This document shows, piece by piece, positions 22,439-35,064 of a stretch of DNA of 64,000 nt. The translations under genes and the position numbers were made by a program. The notes under the pieces were generated by a model. It ran no database searches, was not told the origin of the DNA, and saw only the letters and a program-made list of their open reading frames with translations. Position 1 is the stretch's first letter. The number at the start of each line of letters is the position of its first letter. The stretch spans positions 41,510,707 to 41,574,706 of the forward strand of contig OZ024736.1 of the NCBI GenBank assembly GCA_964016875.1, in the 5' to 3' direction. The DNA is from Fallopia convolvulus. Lineage: Eukaryota; Streptophyta; Magnoliopsida; Caryophyllales; Polygonaceae.

Positions 22439-22696
22439 GGTTAGAAAGTCTCTAGGATACTTTTGTCACTTTATGAAAAGTATAGGGCAACAACTAGAAA
22501 TATCACAAAAGTCCCTTATTGGGCTCATGTATAAAAGCTGTAAAACCCTGATTTCAAGAGAATGAGCAGACTTTATTTCTCCTCCGTTTTTGTTCCATTC
22601 TCAGATTGGAAAGGTGCCACTTTTATCATCTTTCCCCTTTTACAAATGTATTGAATCACTGTTTCATTCAATACTGTAGAGCCCTTAAACTTTACA
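22439..22696 (+). repeat. Copia 5' LTR
   Basis: Ends in TTTACA. A TATAAAAG box is at 22530-22537, so most of the LTR left of about 22560 is U3. Confidence 0.9.
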
Positions 22697-22708
22697 TGGT
22701 ATCAGAGC
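22697..22708 (+). other. Copia primer binding site
   Basis: TGGTATCAGAGC directly abuts the 5' LTR and is complementary to the 3' part of initiator-Met tRNA as in most plant copia elements. Confidence 0.92.
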
Positions 22709-22709
22709 G

Positions 22710-25700
22710 ATGGACAGTCCATCTAATCCGCAAATCATCAACCCTCATGAAGCAGGAGATCTCTTCCTCCATCACTCGGATCATCCGAACTATATCTTGT
22801 CTACGAGCTTGCTCAATGAGCGCAATTACAGCAGCTGGAGGAGGTCTGTTGAAGTGTCCTTGATGGCCAAAAACAAGTTGAGGATGGTGAACGGAACTCT
22901 TCCAAGACCAGACTCAACATCGCCACAATATGGACAGTGGGAGAGAGTAAATAACATGGTAATCTCATGGCTTTTACACTCGGTTGAGAAAGAAATAGCT
23001 GAATCTGTTTTATACTGTAAAACTGCTAGTCAAATCTGGACAAAACTTCATTCTCGGTTTGGAAGACCTAATAGAACTAGAATTTTTCAAGTTCAAAGAG
23101 ATCTAGGGTCCATTTCACAAGGAAGTATGTCAGTGACTACATATTTTACTAAAATGAAGAAGCTATGGGATGAATATATGATGTGGATCCAAGATTGTGT
23201 ATGTGAGTGTGGATCTAGTGCTGTGATAACCAAAATCATGCAAGACCAACAAGTGATTCAGTTTTTAATGGGTCTTAACGAGAGTTTCAACACTGTGAGA
23301 GGAAATATTTTAATGTTTAGCCCACCTCCAAGTTTGAGTGAAGTTTAACAGATTGTGCTTCAAGAGGAAGAGCATAAACAAATTGGTTCAAATGGGAAAA
23401 CAGAATCTGAAGCAGCAGCATTTGCAGCCCAGAGGTCTGGACATCGAGATGCACAAAGGGGAGGAGCAAAATATTGTGATCATTGCAAAATGGGTAATCA
23501 TAATACGGACAAATGTTGGAAGTTACATGGTTACCCACCTAAGCCACCAGGTGAAAATGCTAAGTATTGTGATCATTGCAAGATAGTTGGTCATACCACT
23601 AAGGAATGTTGGAAAGTAGGCAATGGCAACAACTCCAGCAACTCCAAAACCTCTACAAATGATGACACCAACAAATTTTTTTGTGAACACTGTAAGCAAC
23701 CGTGGCATACAATGGATAAATGCTGGAAGTTACATGGCTATCCACCTGGTAAAGGGAAACTGGCAACCCAAGCTTCATCAACTGGATCTCAGAATGCTGG
23801 TAATTCCACAGGGCTGACGCAACAGCAAATCAACCAACTCATCACTCTTCTCAACAATCAAACTGGCCTTGACACAAACAATCATGCTGCATTTTTGGCA
23901 GGTAAAGCATTTTCTCTCTTTTCAAATGGCATAAATTCTTTTTGGATCCTTGATAGTGGTGCATCTGACCATATAACTCCTCATCTATCACTCTTCACAT
24001 CTTATAACACCATTTCCAAGCCTATCCATATCACTTTACCAAATGGAAAGTCTGCTCATTCTCTTGAAATCAGGGTTTTACAGCTTTTATACATGAGCCC
24101 AATAAGGGACTTTTGTGATATTTCTAGTTGTTGCCCTATACTTTTCATAAAGTGACAAAAGTATCCTAGAGACATTCTAACACAAAAGACTGCTCAAGTT
24201 CAACATAGTGGAACTGTCACACTTACCCCTCATCTTACACTTCACAATGTGTTACATGTTCCTGAATTTCAATATAATCTACTTTCTATACACAAACTAT
24301 CCACAAATCTCTCTTCTAATGTCATTTTCACTCCTTGCTTGTGTCTACTCCAGGACCATTCGATGAACAAGCCTTTGGTGATTGGCCATGAAGTCAACGG
24401 CCTCTACATCATAGATATCTCACCTGCTTTATCTCAAACTATCCCAAACACTACAAACTCTGTTTCTAGTTCTGTTACAAAAACTGTTGATCTGTTTTCA
24501 ACCACTTGTAATGCTTCAATTTCTAAACTCAGTTCTGAATTGTGGCACTCTAGAATGGGTCACATCCCTTTTTGTCAATTACAATATATCAGTCCTCAAA
24601 TTTTGCACAAATCTGAATTCATATGTCAAATTTGCCCCAAAGCAAAACAGCAAAGACAATCTTTTCCACTTAGTTCATCTACTGCCTCATCCCCATTTGA
24701 ATTAATTCATATTGACACATGGGGGCCCTATAAACAAGCCACTTACAATGGCTTTCGATTTTTTCTCACCATAGTTGATGATCATACAAAGTGTACTTGG
24801 ACATACTTGATGTCTCACAAGAGCAATGCCCTCTCTCTCTTACAAAACTTCATCACCATGATCAAAACTCAATTTCATATCTCTGTCAAAACCATCAGAT
24901 CTGACAATGCCCCCGAATTTTGTGGCTCCATTGCCCAATCTTACTACAAAAGCCTTGGTATTATTCATCAAACCTCATGTGTCGACACACCACAACAAAA
25001 TGGTGTAGTTGAACGCAAACATAAGCATCTTCTTGAAGTTGCTAGAGCCCTTTATTTCCAATCCAACCTTCCCTTACAATTTTGGGGAGATTGCCTTCTC
25101 ACAGCCACATATTTAATAAACTGAAGTCCATTACCATCCCTTCAAAATACCTCTCCTTACCAACTCTTGTTTCATAAAACACCAGATTACCTTCATCTTA
25201 GAACATTTGGGTGTTTGTGTTACATTAGCACCTTAAAAGGGGGAAGAGATAAGTTCCAACCAAGAGCTAAACCTTGTGTCTTTATTGGATATCCATTTGG
25301 AAAGAAAGGATACAAAGTTTATGACCTCCAAACACAACAAGTCATTTTTTCTCGAGATGTTGTCTTTCATGAACATCACTTTCCTTATCATCTCATCCCT
25401 TCTTCAACAGACAACACCACCACATCTTCTTTACCACAACCATCACAAGAATTTCCAACCACACACTTTCTACCAAATCATACTCAACCTCCTCCCACAC
25501 CAGCTTCTCCTCCTCCTCCCCCTCATCCTCCTGACACACAAGACATACCCAATTCTCCTAATAATTCTCCTCCACATCCTGTTGCACCACGAAGATCCAA
25601 CAGGATAACCAAACCACCTGCACATTTACAAGACTACATTTGTTCTTTTTCCTTATCCAATTCTGGTGTCATTCCTTCCACCCACTTACCTTCTTCTCAT

Positions 25701-27266
25701 CATGCTTTCATAGCACAAGTTCTCTCCTATTCTGAACCATCCACATATAATCAAGCATCAAAGGATCCTAATTGGATTAATGCCATGAGAAATGAAATTA
25801 ATGCTTTACAAACCAATGGCACATGGTCTCTTGTCACTTTGCCTACAGGAAAACATCCCATTGGATGCAAATGGGTCTTTCGTGTCAAGTTAAAAGCTGA
25901 TGGCACTCTTGAGAGGTACAAAGCAAGGCTCGTGGCCAAAGGGTTCACACAACAAGAGGGTATAGACTTTCATGAAACCTTCTCACCGGTAGTTAAGATG
26001 ACCACAATCAGAACTGTCATAGCATTAGCTGCAGCTAAAGGTTGGTCCTTATTTCAATTAGATGTTAATAATGCTTTCCTCCATGGTGACCTCAAAGAGG
26101 AAGTTTACATGACAGTACCAGAGGGCATCCCTAACCCACACAACCTCGTTTGCAAACTTCAAAAGTCCATTTATGGACTCAAACAAGCCTCTCGCCAGTG
26201 GTTCCACAAACTTACAAGTTCACTTCTTCTCCTTGGCTTCCAACAATCCAAGAATGATTATAGTCTATTTCTCAAGAAAGATTCCAATCACATTACCATA
26301 GTTGCAGTCTATGTTGATGATTTATTAATCACTGGATCAGACCCTACATGCATTCAACAACTCAAGAATTTTCTTGACCACAAATTCAGCATTAAAGATC
26401 TAGGCCTTCTTCATTACTTCTTGGGATTGGAAGTCAGCTATCTACCATCTGGTATTGCCCTCACACAACACAAGTTCACTAGAGATTTGCTTCATGAAGT
26501 AGGCCTCACTTCCACAACCCCTGTTAGCTCTCCTCTCCCTCACAACACTAAATTAAATGCCACAGATGGGATACCAATTGCAAATGCATCTTTATACAGA
26601 CAGATTGTAGGAAAACTGAACTTTCTGACACACACTCGACCAGACCTCAGCTTTGCAGTTCAAACTTTAAGCCAATTTATGCAATCACCTAGATCCCCTC
26701 ACCTGGATGCCTTACACCATACTTTGAGATACCTCTCTGGCACTGTGGGTCAAGGAATAATCCTAAAAGGCTTTGATCAACCCCGATTAACAGCCTATTC
26801 AGATTCTGACTGGGCATCATGTCAAGTCACAAGAAGATCGGTTAGTGGCTACATTGTATTACTTGGTTCTTCACCAATCTGTTGGAAATCAAAGAAACAG
26901 TCCACTGTGAGTAGAAGTTCCTCTGAAGCTGAATACAGAGCACTTGCACAAGCTGCTGCAGAAGTTACTTGGTTAGTACGATTACTTCAAGAACTTGGCG
27001 TCTCCATCATCAAACCAGTAGAACTTTGTTGTGATAACAGGTCAGCAATTCAAATTGCACAAAACCCTGTTTTTCATGAAAGAACGAAGCACATTGAGAT
27101 TGATGTTCACTTCACACGAGACAAGGTCTTAGAGGGACTTCTTCAACTACAATTTGTTCCATCATCTTCGCAATTGGCTGATGTGTTAACCAAAATCCTA
27201 ACATCAGAACAACAACAATTTCTCCTTTCCAAGTTGGGTGTCTTCACACCAGACCCTCCAGCTTGA
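22710..27266 (+). pseudogene. Copia gag-pol polyprotein, interrupted
   Basis: One frame (ATG at 22710) encodes in order: gag; three tandem CCHC zinc knuckles (CDHCKMGNHNTDKC, CDHCKIVGHTTKEC, CEHCKQPWHTMDKC) at about 23475-23755; aspartic protease (LDSGASDH) near 23950; integrase zinc site (H..H, CQICPKAK) and DDE core (IDTWGPY, RSDNAPEF) to about 25120; reverse transcriptase (QLDVNNAFLHG, YVDDLLITG); and RNase H (YSDSDWASC, SSEAEYRALA, DNRSAIQIA) to the stop at about 27266. Breaks: TAA at 23346-23348 in gag, a stop at 24153-24155 inside an inverted LTR piece, and TGA at 25122-25124 in integrase. The frame is otherwise continuous, so decay is recent. Proteins could only be supplied in trans. 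Confidence 0.92.
24049..24183 (-). repeat. Inverted copy of the first ~135 bp of the copia LTR inside pol
   Basis: The reverse complement of about 22440-22574 lies between the protease and integrase regions. It carries features of both LTRs (the GTTAGAATG form of the 3' LTR and the ATCACAAAAG form of the 5' LTR). It introduces the stop at 24153 yet the frame downstream is unchanged. Confidence 0.9.
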
Positions 27267-27290
27267 GGGGGGGGGGGGGGGGGGGGGGGG
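27267..27290 (+). other. G24 homopolymer at the copia polypurine tract
   Basis: Twenty-four G residues directly before the 3' LTR where the polypurine tract for plus-strand priming belongs. The exact length may be unreliable in the assembly. Confidence 0.85.
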
Positions 27291-27546
27291 TTAGAATGTC
27301 TCTAGGATACTTTTGTCACTTTATGAAAAGTATAGGGCAACAACTAGAAATATCCCAAAAGTCCCTTATTGGGCTCATGTATAAAAGCTGTAAAACCCTG
27401 ATTTCAAGAGAATGAGCAGACTTTATTTCTCCTCCGTTTTTGTTCCATTCTCAGATTGGAAAGGTGCCACTTTTATCATCTTTCCCCTTTTACAAATGTA
27501 TTGAATCACTATTTCATTCAATACTGTAGAGCCCTTAAACTTTACA
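27289..27546 (+). repeat. Copia 3' LTR
   Basis: Near-identical to the 5' LTR, followed at once by the ATAAG target duplication. Its first bases merge with the G homopolymer. Confidence 0.9.
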
Positions 27547-27962
27547 ATAAGCTCAACGTTCATTAGAATGGACAATGCGTACAATATGAGTTCAAACTAT
27601 GTAGTAGTCCGATCTATGGAGAAATCTGCTATAAAAGAATAAAGACACTCGCATCTGACTAGAAGGTGAAGTGATCAATGCTTTATTTTTTATTAGTCAA
27701 ATGATCAATGCTACAATTTACGATTTGCAAACTTCCTAATCCCTACCATAATGATTACCGGTCACACGCGATCGGAAGGAACCATACTTTGAAGACAATC
27801 TTGAAATTAGCTTATATTCTCAGGAGCCAGAACCATCAAAACTTCATTATCATTGATCTCAGAACAAGCATGTAGCAATGCTATGAAGTCTGGACTCAAC
27901 TAATTCACAAGCATACACACTTTGTAATCTGTATCCGACTGAATACATTGATAAAATCAAAA

Positions 27963-30233
27963 TCAATCATCCTGAACCCAGATCCTTATAGTTCTGTCAA
28001 GGTCAAGGCCAGCAGAAGCAATTTTATTCTCCTTTGGGCTGCATGAAACCGAAATGACAGTATCAGTGTGGCCTTCAAGCTTTTGTACCATGGACTTCCC
28101 TTGAAGATCCCACAAGTATACACACTTGTCTTCTGATCCGCTCACAATGTATCTTCCGTTTGTCACTGAAAACGTTGATGTTATGCAGTACACTCTATTC
28201 ACATGGCCCTGGTATAGTTTCAAGAATTTGCCAGTAGCGTAGTTCCAGAGTTTCTGCACAACAAGTGAAGCAAGTACACGCAGATAAAATTTTAAAAGTG
28301 TAACCATTGATCAATAATACATGCCACAGATTCAATGAGAATGAAAGACAAATCCATTTACAAGACAACGCTTTAGTAGAGCTTATACAGATGCTAGCAC
28401 AGTGTTCAAATACCCCCACACAACCAATTCTGTTCATCAAAATGCTTCAAACGTTTTGAGTTTTAAAACAGAGGTGTCTGAAAACATGTAAACAGCCATG
28501 ATCAAAATAGGTGCCTGAAAATTAAGCTTTTCCAGCCAGAGCCTAATCCCGCTAAGACATACAGCATTATAGACTAAAGTATAGCTACTTAACCTCCTCA
28601 TTCCACTAGAAAAATCTCTAGCTGAACTAATTTCTATTAGGCATATGGGTTAAGAATTTGGAAAATCTAGGATAAACAATAAAACTTACTCTAAGGCTGT
28701 GAGAATGTTTTTGCTAATCAATGTGGTGCCCTAAGTAGTTCATATCCTACAAATAAGGGAAATAGGCCATAAGAAGGGGTTATCCATTATGAATTGAATT
28801 TGTAAAGAGGTGTTGCCAATTGCCATCACTGGCCAGAGAGTCTAGTTAACTCTTGGCTTAATGGAATTGAGGCCAGGGAATCCTTTTGAACTCCTTTGTG
28901 TTAAATCCTGATTTTATACAACGAAAATTTAATGGCCAACTTGATCAACCACCATCCAAAGATATAAATTTGACCTAGCAAATCATTACAAAAAGCTATT
29001 GTATATGCCAGGAAGAGGGAATCTCAATGCTTCACCTTCATAGAGCTGAAGCATATTTAATAGCAAGTGATGATCTTGTTTTAACCATGAAATGTGAAAA
29101 CCAATGAGGCCACTCTATATTATCAATAGATATCTGCCAACTTCTTCAATATCAGGCCTTATCGAAGTTTGCATTTTCCTTCACAGATATCATCGAAGTA
29201 CACATTTGAATAAAGAACTCAAACACATGAATGAAGTCATCCATCCTCACATCACCCAGATCATCAAATTTCCTTTCTACGAAGAAAGGCAGATTTGCTA
29301 CAACAATCAAAGTTCTGTAACTTTACAAATTAGAATACAAACAAGCCACGCATCTTATTTTATTTTGGGGTTGTTCAACAAAGTATCTACAGGTCTGTCA
29401 ATCCCCTGTTCTAATTCCATCAAACAAACAACAGCTTCAGACAAACATCACATACCAATAGCATCAAACAGGTTGCAAATTTCGAACAAAGACAATTCAA
29501 TTCAATTCAGAGCACATAAAACAGAAATGAAGAAAGCACTGATTTCAAAAGACTGGCTCACCAAAGTATCATCTAAGGTGGCGACAAGGATGAACTTGCC
29601 GTTGGGGGAGAACTTGGCGAACGAAACAGCAGGCACCTTTTCATCAATCAGCACCTTCAAAATCGTCCCAGTGTCCGCCGCCCAAATCTTGCAAGTCCCG
29701 TCGTGCGAGCCAGAAACGATCAACGATCCGTCCTTGTTGAAGTGCACCGACGTCACCGGCAACGAATGTGCCTTCTCGATCACATGAACCGTCCGGCCCG
29801 ATTGCACCTCCCAGATCCGGATCGACTCGTCGAACGATCCGGAGACGATCTGCGTGGAAGGAGGATTGAAATTAACGCAGAAGACCAAGTCGGTGTGGCC
29901 GCGGAGGGTCTTTAAATCGCCGCCATAGCGGGCGTCCCAGATGCGGAGGGTGCAATCGTCGGATGCGGAGCAGATGTAGCGGGAGTCGGAGGACCAGGCG
30001 AGGTCGGAAACACCGGCAGAGTGGCCGGTGAGGCGGTGGAGGAGGGTAAGGGTTTGGGCGGAGACGACGGCTAGGGTTTTGTCGAGGGAAGCGGAGGCGA
30101 GAAGGTTGCCGTCGTTGGAGAATTTGACACAGGATACGGCTTGGGAGTGGTGGTTGAGAGTTTTCAGGTGGCGGTAGGGGCGGTAAGGAGTTTGTGTCTT
30201 CGGTGTTTGACCACCGCCGCCGCCGGAAGCCAT
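27963..30233 (-). CDS. WDR5A: WDR5-like WD40 repeat protein (two exons)
   Basis: Homologue of WDR5, the seven-bladed WD40 propeller that holds COMPASS-like H3K4 methyltransferase complexes together in the nucleus. Exon 1 is 30233-29562, the intron 29561-28254 (GTGAGC donor, TGTGCAG acceptor, phase 0), and exon 2 28253-27963. The product is 320 residues, matching plant WDR5a length (about 317). After a Gly-rich N-terminus (MASGGGGGQ) come seven repeats, e.g. CVKFSNDGNLLASASLDKTL, SDSRYICSASDDCTLRIWD, GSFDESIRIWEVQSGR, DGSLIVSGSHDGTCKIW, LWNYATGKFLKLYQGH and VSGSEDKCVYLWDLQ. The split at ..DDTL/KLWNY falls inside a blade and joins without loss. The ending IRIWVQDD fits WDR5a rather than WDR5b. 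Intact by eye. Confidence 0.93.
28254..29561 (-). other. Intron of the WDR5-like gene
   Basis: A 1308-base intron with consensus ends. An open frame on the plus strand at 29104-29787 overlaps intron and exon 1 and is not a gene. Confidence 0.9.
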
Positions 30234-30458
30234 TCGCGTGCAGTATTTATCTACATTTTCCCGTCGTTGCGTGAACTTTGTTTTATACTACGTACTCCGA
30301 AAAGGCGAAAACCAGCGCCAGCCCAGAATGGGGGTAAAATGGCTGACCGCCAAAAGCCCATATATATACAGGGCCCATAGAACTCAAAATTTTATAAATA
30401 TACGTTCTCTTCCCTTAATTTTTTCCAAAAATCCAATTAATTTCTTGTTGGTTTCTAA
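30234..30458. other. WDR5-like gene upstream region
   Basis: Short leader between the WDR5-like start codon and the Helitron. It contains GGGCCCATAG and AAAAGCCCAT motifs, which resemble site II/GCCCA promoter elements, about 110-140 bases upstream of the ATG. Confidence 0.35.
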
Positions 30459-30885
30459 TCTACCTAGTCTACCTAGTACAAATGTAAAGTAAAACCCAAG
30501 TCTTTAGAAAAATTTTAACAACGTGTCACCATCTGAGTGGATTAAAATTACAATTACTTTAATAAATTTTATTTAAAAAAATCCACTAATCCCACTTTCT
30601 ATAAAACCGCAATAACTCTCCACTTTTACGTTCTCCATCTTCATAGCAATATATCTCCATTAAATTTATAGAAGTTGCCCGTGAAAAAATCTAAAAACCT
30701 ATATCCTCTATTCTTCTTCTTCATTGTCTTGCTTTATATCCCTAAAAACTTTCGTTAAGGGTTGAGCGAGAGTTTTCCAAGCATTTACATTTCACAATTA
30801 TTTTTTAAGTATTAAAAATTGTTGGAAAACTAATAAAAATATTTAAATCTGTCGTAACCCGTACATGGTTCGGGTCTAACACTAG
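30459..30885 (+). mobile_element. Short non-autonomous Helitron
   Basis: Starts with TCTACCTAGT after an A and ends with CTAG before a T. Near the 3' end ACCCGTACATGGTTCGGGT can form a short hairpin about 8 bases before CTAG. No target duplication, as expected. The first ~50 bases match the Helitron at 34686-34992 on the other strand. Confidence 0.75.
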
Positions 30886-31949
30886 TTTGTTAATTAATGA
30901 CTGAGATTTTATATTTTTTTTGATGGGCTCGGCCTCACCTGGTTCGGCACTTTGTACCTACGTTCGGACCGGAGTTGGGTTGGATCTCGTTAGGGGGTGT
31001 TACTCCTCCCAAACCTCTCTGCTACATACACACACAGTCAGAGAGTCTCGAACTCGAGACATCTAGACAAATCCTGTCATTTGGTATTTGATTTTTCAGT
31101 CCAACAAATTCATAGGATATGGGCCTTTTGAAAGGCCGTAGAATATGGGCCTTTTGAATTTCGAGTGCGGCCCATTAGTGAAATTTTCCTTTCACGCGCC
31201 TTCTCTTTTATGGCCCATTTCCTTTTACTTGTACCTACCAAGGAGGCTACCATGATTCCATGAAAATTGGGTGGTGCAAACTATACACTTTCTCTGTATG
31301 AAATATTATATGCTACAATTTCATTTTGCTATGCCTAAAAGCCACAGAATTAGTTTTTACCTCAAAGGACAAACATTGAGACAAACAAGAAAATGGTATT
31401 CGAAGCGGAGAAAAAAGATCATGCATTTTTTTATATCTACCAATGCCGTAAACCGTATTGCAAATTGGACTCGGGCAAGTCAAAATCGGCGGGATTAAGA
31501 ATCACGTAGCATCATTGTCACGTTCAGACATTCAACCACAATATGTGGGTGCGAATCGAATTAAATGTTTGCATGTGAAGAAACTACAGACATTCTTTGA
31601 ATTTCTTTAGGGTTTCTTCATTTCTTTCTATCATTAAATGGTTTTGAATTTGGTTGCAGGTCACATACTCACATGCAAGGGAGAGGAAGAAATGACAAGT
31701 AGAAGATCGGCGGCCATGATAATTGATAAGATGATGGCATTTAATTTATAAATAAGATCGGATAAAACAAAACAAACACCAAGGCGAAATATGAGGCACG
31801 CCTCGTGCAAGAGGCCAAGTTGGTATTAGTCTCATTGTTAGGGACTTATTAGGGTTCATACGGGGGTTGATATATATATGGCCCATTTTATTTAGGGTAT
31901 GTTTGGCAAATCAGTACTTGTATGAGCTGATGTTAAAATTAACAATGAT
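30886..31949. other. Intergenic with a SINE-like patch
   Basis: Around 30920-31075 the minus strand has a B-box-like GTTCGAGACTC at about 31045 and may be a degraded tRNA-derived SINE. The remainder shows no gene; GGGCCTTTTGAA is repeated at about 31120 and 31149. Confidence 0.35.
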
Positions 31950-32710
31950 GCGGATGTTAATATTACGCATTGAAATTAAGTACTAAAAACGAATATTTAT
32001 TTTACGATGACGCTGATGTTAACAACAAGTTATCAGATCTTCTACGATCGATCTTCTATAAAGATACGACAGTTGTAGGCGGTTACTTGAGAAGATCAAA
32101 GAAGGATAAGATTAAGGTTGACATAATCTTATCTAGGAAATTCGAGATCATTCGGTTTTGGTAAGAATCGGCATGGTTGGTGATCCAAATCACAAACAAT
32201 ACTTTCTCCTATTAGTATGGAATTTGTTAAGTGGAAAATCTGCGTAATTAAGTAAGAATTACGTATGAGATCAGACTTGACATTTCTTATAAATAGCTAG
32301 GTTATAGTTAGAGTTAAAGTGTGGTTGATTAACGGCGAACTTGAATAGTGAGCTTTTCGAGTGTACGAGCGTGTGGTTTTTTCCGGTGAAGAATCCACAA
32401 GTGAGTGAGTACTTAGGTCAGTAGTTTACTTCCATTTAGGTTTACATTTAGGGCTGTAGAAGTCTAGTTGATTGAACTTTGGTTGGTGCCTTAGTTACCA
32501 GAGAACTTGACTTTCCTTATAATCGTTGAAACTTAATAAAAGTATTCTATTGAAAATCCTCTGAGAAGGAGTCTCAGGAGTAGAGATTTTTCTTTCTACG
32601 ACTTGTTAGTCGGACAGAAAATTTTCCTCTCTAAATACTGTGTACTTTATTAATTGTTTATTTTTCATTGCACAAGAAACATTGCTAGTTCCATGACTTG
32701 TTACTAATGC
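31950..32710 (+). repeat. Degraded LTR related to 9601-10479
   Basis: The last ~430 bases follow the LTR at 9601-10479 closely (TTTTTCTTTCTACGA, GAGAAGGAGTCT, GATCCAACA end). The left edge is unclear and no primer site follows, so it is a partial or solo LTR. Confidence 0.6.
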
Positions 32711-34685
32711 TTCACGATCCAACATGAGGTACATGCAATATTTTTCATCTAGCAAGAAGCTATCGTTTAAAGTTTTTTAAAATTAGAACCCTATATCTGT
32801 AATTAGGTTGTGGGGTTTGTTATGTTCAAGTTTCGTGAACATAGTCACTAAATTTGGTTGAGCCCATTGAAATGTTCCAAATGCCTTATCCTACCCATTT
32901 GAAAAATTATTTTCTTCTAAGATAGGTTAAATTTACCATTTATATATCTTTCCGTTTTTGAAATAAAGTTGTCCTCCACATGCATGTCGGTATGTAACAT
33001 GGGTCCAAATGAGAGAGATAGTGACAAGTTCATTAATTACTAGGGGTAGGGCCTAATTGTAGGTCATTGGTAGATTAGAGGCCAAGCTTACAACTATAGT
33101 TTAATTTATTGGAGAGATATACTACTCTAATGTATGGTTGGAAGATAACAAAGTTAACAACAATATCCCAACATCATATCTTGAAAGTATATATAAGATG
33201 GATATATTCAGAGACGTACATTAGTTAATTACCCAAATTAGTTTAGATTGATTTCGATGTGATTGTGATTTTCTAACTTGAATATCTAGACCATACCTCC
33301 CCAACTGAAGAGACACATGAAAATATGAAATATTATAAAGTAGTATAGTAGTTGAAATGCATAAAAATCAACCGAATATGGACCCTGTCCTTGATTTATA
33401 GATTCGAATCTTATCACCATAATCATGAAAGGAAAGACAACCTTTAATTATCATCATCACCCTCTAATTATAAACTGTTAGCTTAATAACACAGGTTTAT
33501 GCACAGTCTTCGGATATTTAGTCAGTGATACCCTATGATAATATCTTGAAGTTTCTATTTTGACTTTTATAGACATTGCTTATTACATGCATATAAGAAC
33601 ACAAGGTTAATTTTCTCATAATATGCATGATAATTTATGTGATTTACCGTCGAATATACCTATAATCATTACTAACGTATTTTTGAATTTTGTCAGAAAG
33701 TTTGATAACATGTCAACAATCGGGATATGGTGTGTAGCTAATGTTGAAGGACATGGATATCGATTGTATTGACGACTATGTTTGTTTATAATAACATCCC
33801 GACATATATTGTTGTTGCATATACAAATAATTAACTAAAATCATGAGTGTAAACTAACTTGTTGGAACAATATTAGAAATTGTTATTTTTTTTTAAATAT
33901 TGGAACAAAGTTCCACTATAAATTTTGATAATAATAAACGTCATTAGGAACTAATATGCTTGTCTAACTATTTCAGAAAATATAGATTTACAGTAACTAA
34001 AAAGGAAACGAAGTATAAATCTATGGAACCGTTTCCTTACGAAATCAGTCTTGCGTGTTAAGTGAAGAAGGGCAAAGACATCCTTTGTGGGATTGTCTTA
34101 CGCATCAAGAGAAGAAGGGCATAAGCATCCGTAAGAGAAGCCAGTGCACAGGGGTACGAAGGTCATTAGGAAATTTGTCTTGCGCCCTATGAATTAAAGG
34201 ATAGAAGAGTAATTGCATCCTTTGCAAGTACAAGTGTCAAAACCCACTCACTATAAGAAAATAGAGATGACCTAGGGATCCACTGCTTTTGAGTGAATAG
34301 TGACAATATTTGAAAGAGAGCATCGAGATCTTTACAAGGAAGACCAAATAAGAAGAAGCTAAGACATCGGTGACAAGTGTCCGATCTCGATAATGACGCA
34401 AACGTTTCCAGAAGCTAAAGGGAATTACGGTCGAATCGTACGTGTGAGGTTTGATTTCTTTGATTAATCGTTTGATTGAGCTTAGAGTATTGCTAGGATT
34501 TGGTGATCTCTAGTGATAAAGAAGTTTAAATTTCTATTGTATAACTAAGGAACTAATCGATTAACAAAATATTTATTTTTAATACTTCTAGGGAGATAAA
34601 AATTTACTCATTCAACTAGTTAGTTGAAGTATAATTTCTCCATAAAAAAATTATATGACTACACTGGATACCATTTCAGGAACAA
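32711..34685. other. Intergenic, nothing recognised
   Basis: AT-rich DNA. From about 33863 a segment starting TGTTGGAACA has an LTR-like feel (paired AAGAGAAGAAGGGC motifs, no coding), but no partner, duplication or terminal CA could be fixed. Confidence 0.35.
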
Positions 34686-34992
34686 CTAGTGTTATTCCCG
34701 TACCTTGTACGGGTATATTTCAAAATAATTTTATTTCTAACTTATTATTTAAATATTTATTCGGAATAAATTTTCATGATTGAATCTTATTTTTTTTAGT
34801 AATAATAATTATAAAATTTTAATTTGTTTAGAAGAAAAGAGTGGATGGTAGTTTTTTAGATAGTGGGGAAGTAGTTAAGGTAAAAGTAGATTAAAAATGA
34901 GAAATCAAAAATCAAAAAATATTTCAAATTTACCATGTGGCTCAAATTTTTACAAAGACTTGGTTTTTGACTTATATTTGTACTAGGGTAGA
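34686..34992 (-). mobile_element. Short non-autonomous Helitron, same family as 30459-30885
   Basis: On the minus strand it begins TCTACCCTAGTACAAAT after an A and ends CTAG before a T. CCCGTACAAGGTACGGG, nearly perfect as a hairpin, lies just upstream of the end. The 5' ~50 bases align with the plus-strand copy 4 kb away. Confidence 0.78.
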
Positions 34993-35064
34993 TTTCATCT
35001 GTGCGTGTTTAGCTAATTTATTTGAATTTTGATCCTACACAACTCAACCTTATATTTTTGGTCA

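Larger units (their letters stand above)
22439..27546 (+). mobile_element. Ty1/copia LTR retrotransposon, defective
   Basis: Two 256-258-bp LTRs (22439-22696 and 27289-27546) differ at three positions by eye, which implies a recent insertion. The 5-bp target duplication ATAAG is at 22434-22438 and 27547-27551. A primer site (TGGTATCAGAGC) follows the 5' LTR and a purine tract precedes the 3' LTR. The polyprotein is in one frame but broken three times. The LTR 5' edge reads GGTTAGAA in both copies, not TG, so the first base pair may have been lost or altered. Confidence 0.95.

Noticed and set aside
29104..29787. A 227-residue plus-strand open frame
   Set aside because: It runs across the WDR5-like intron and the antisense of exon 1; no domain.
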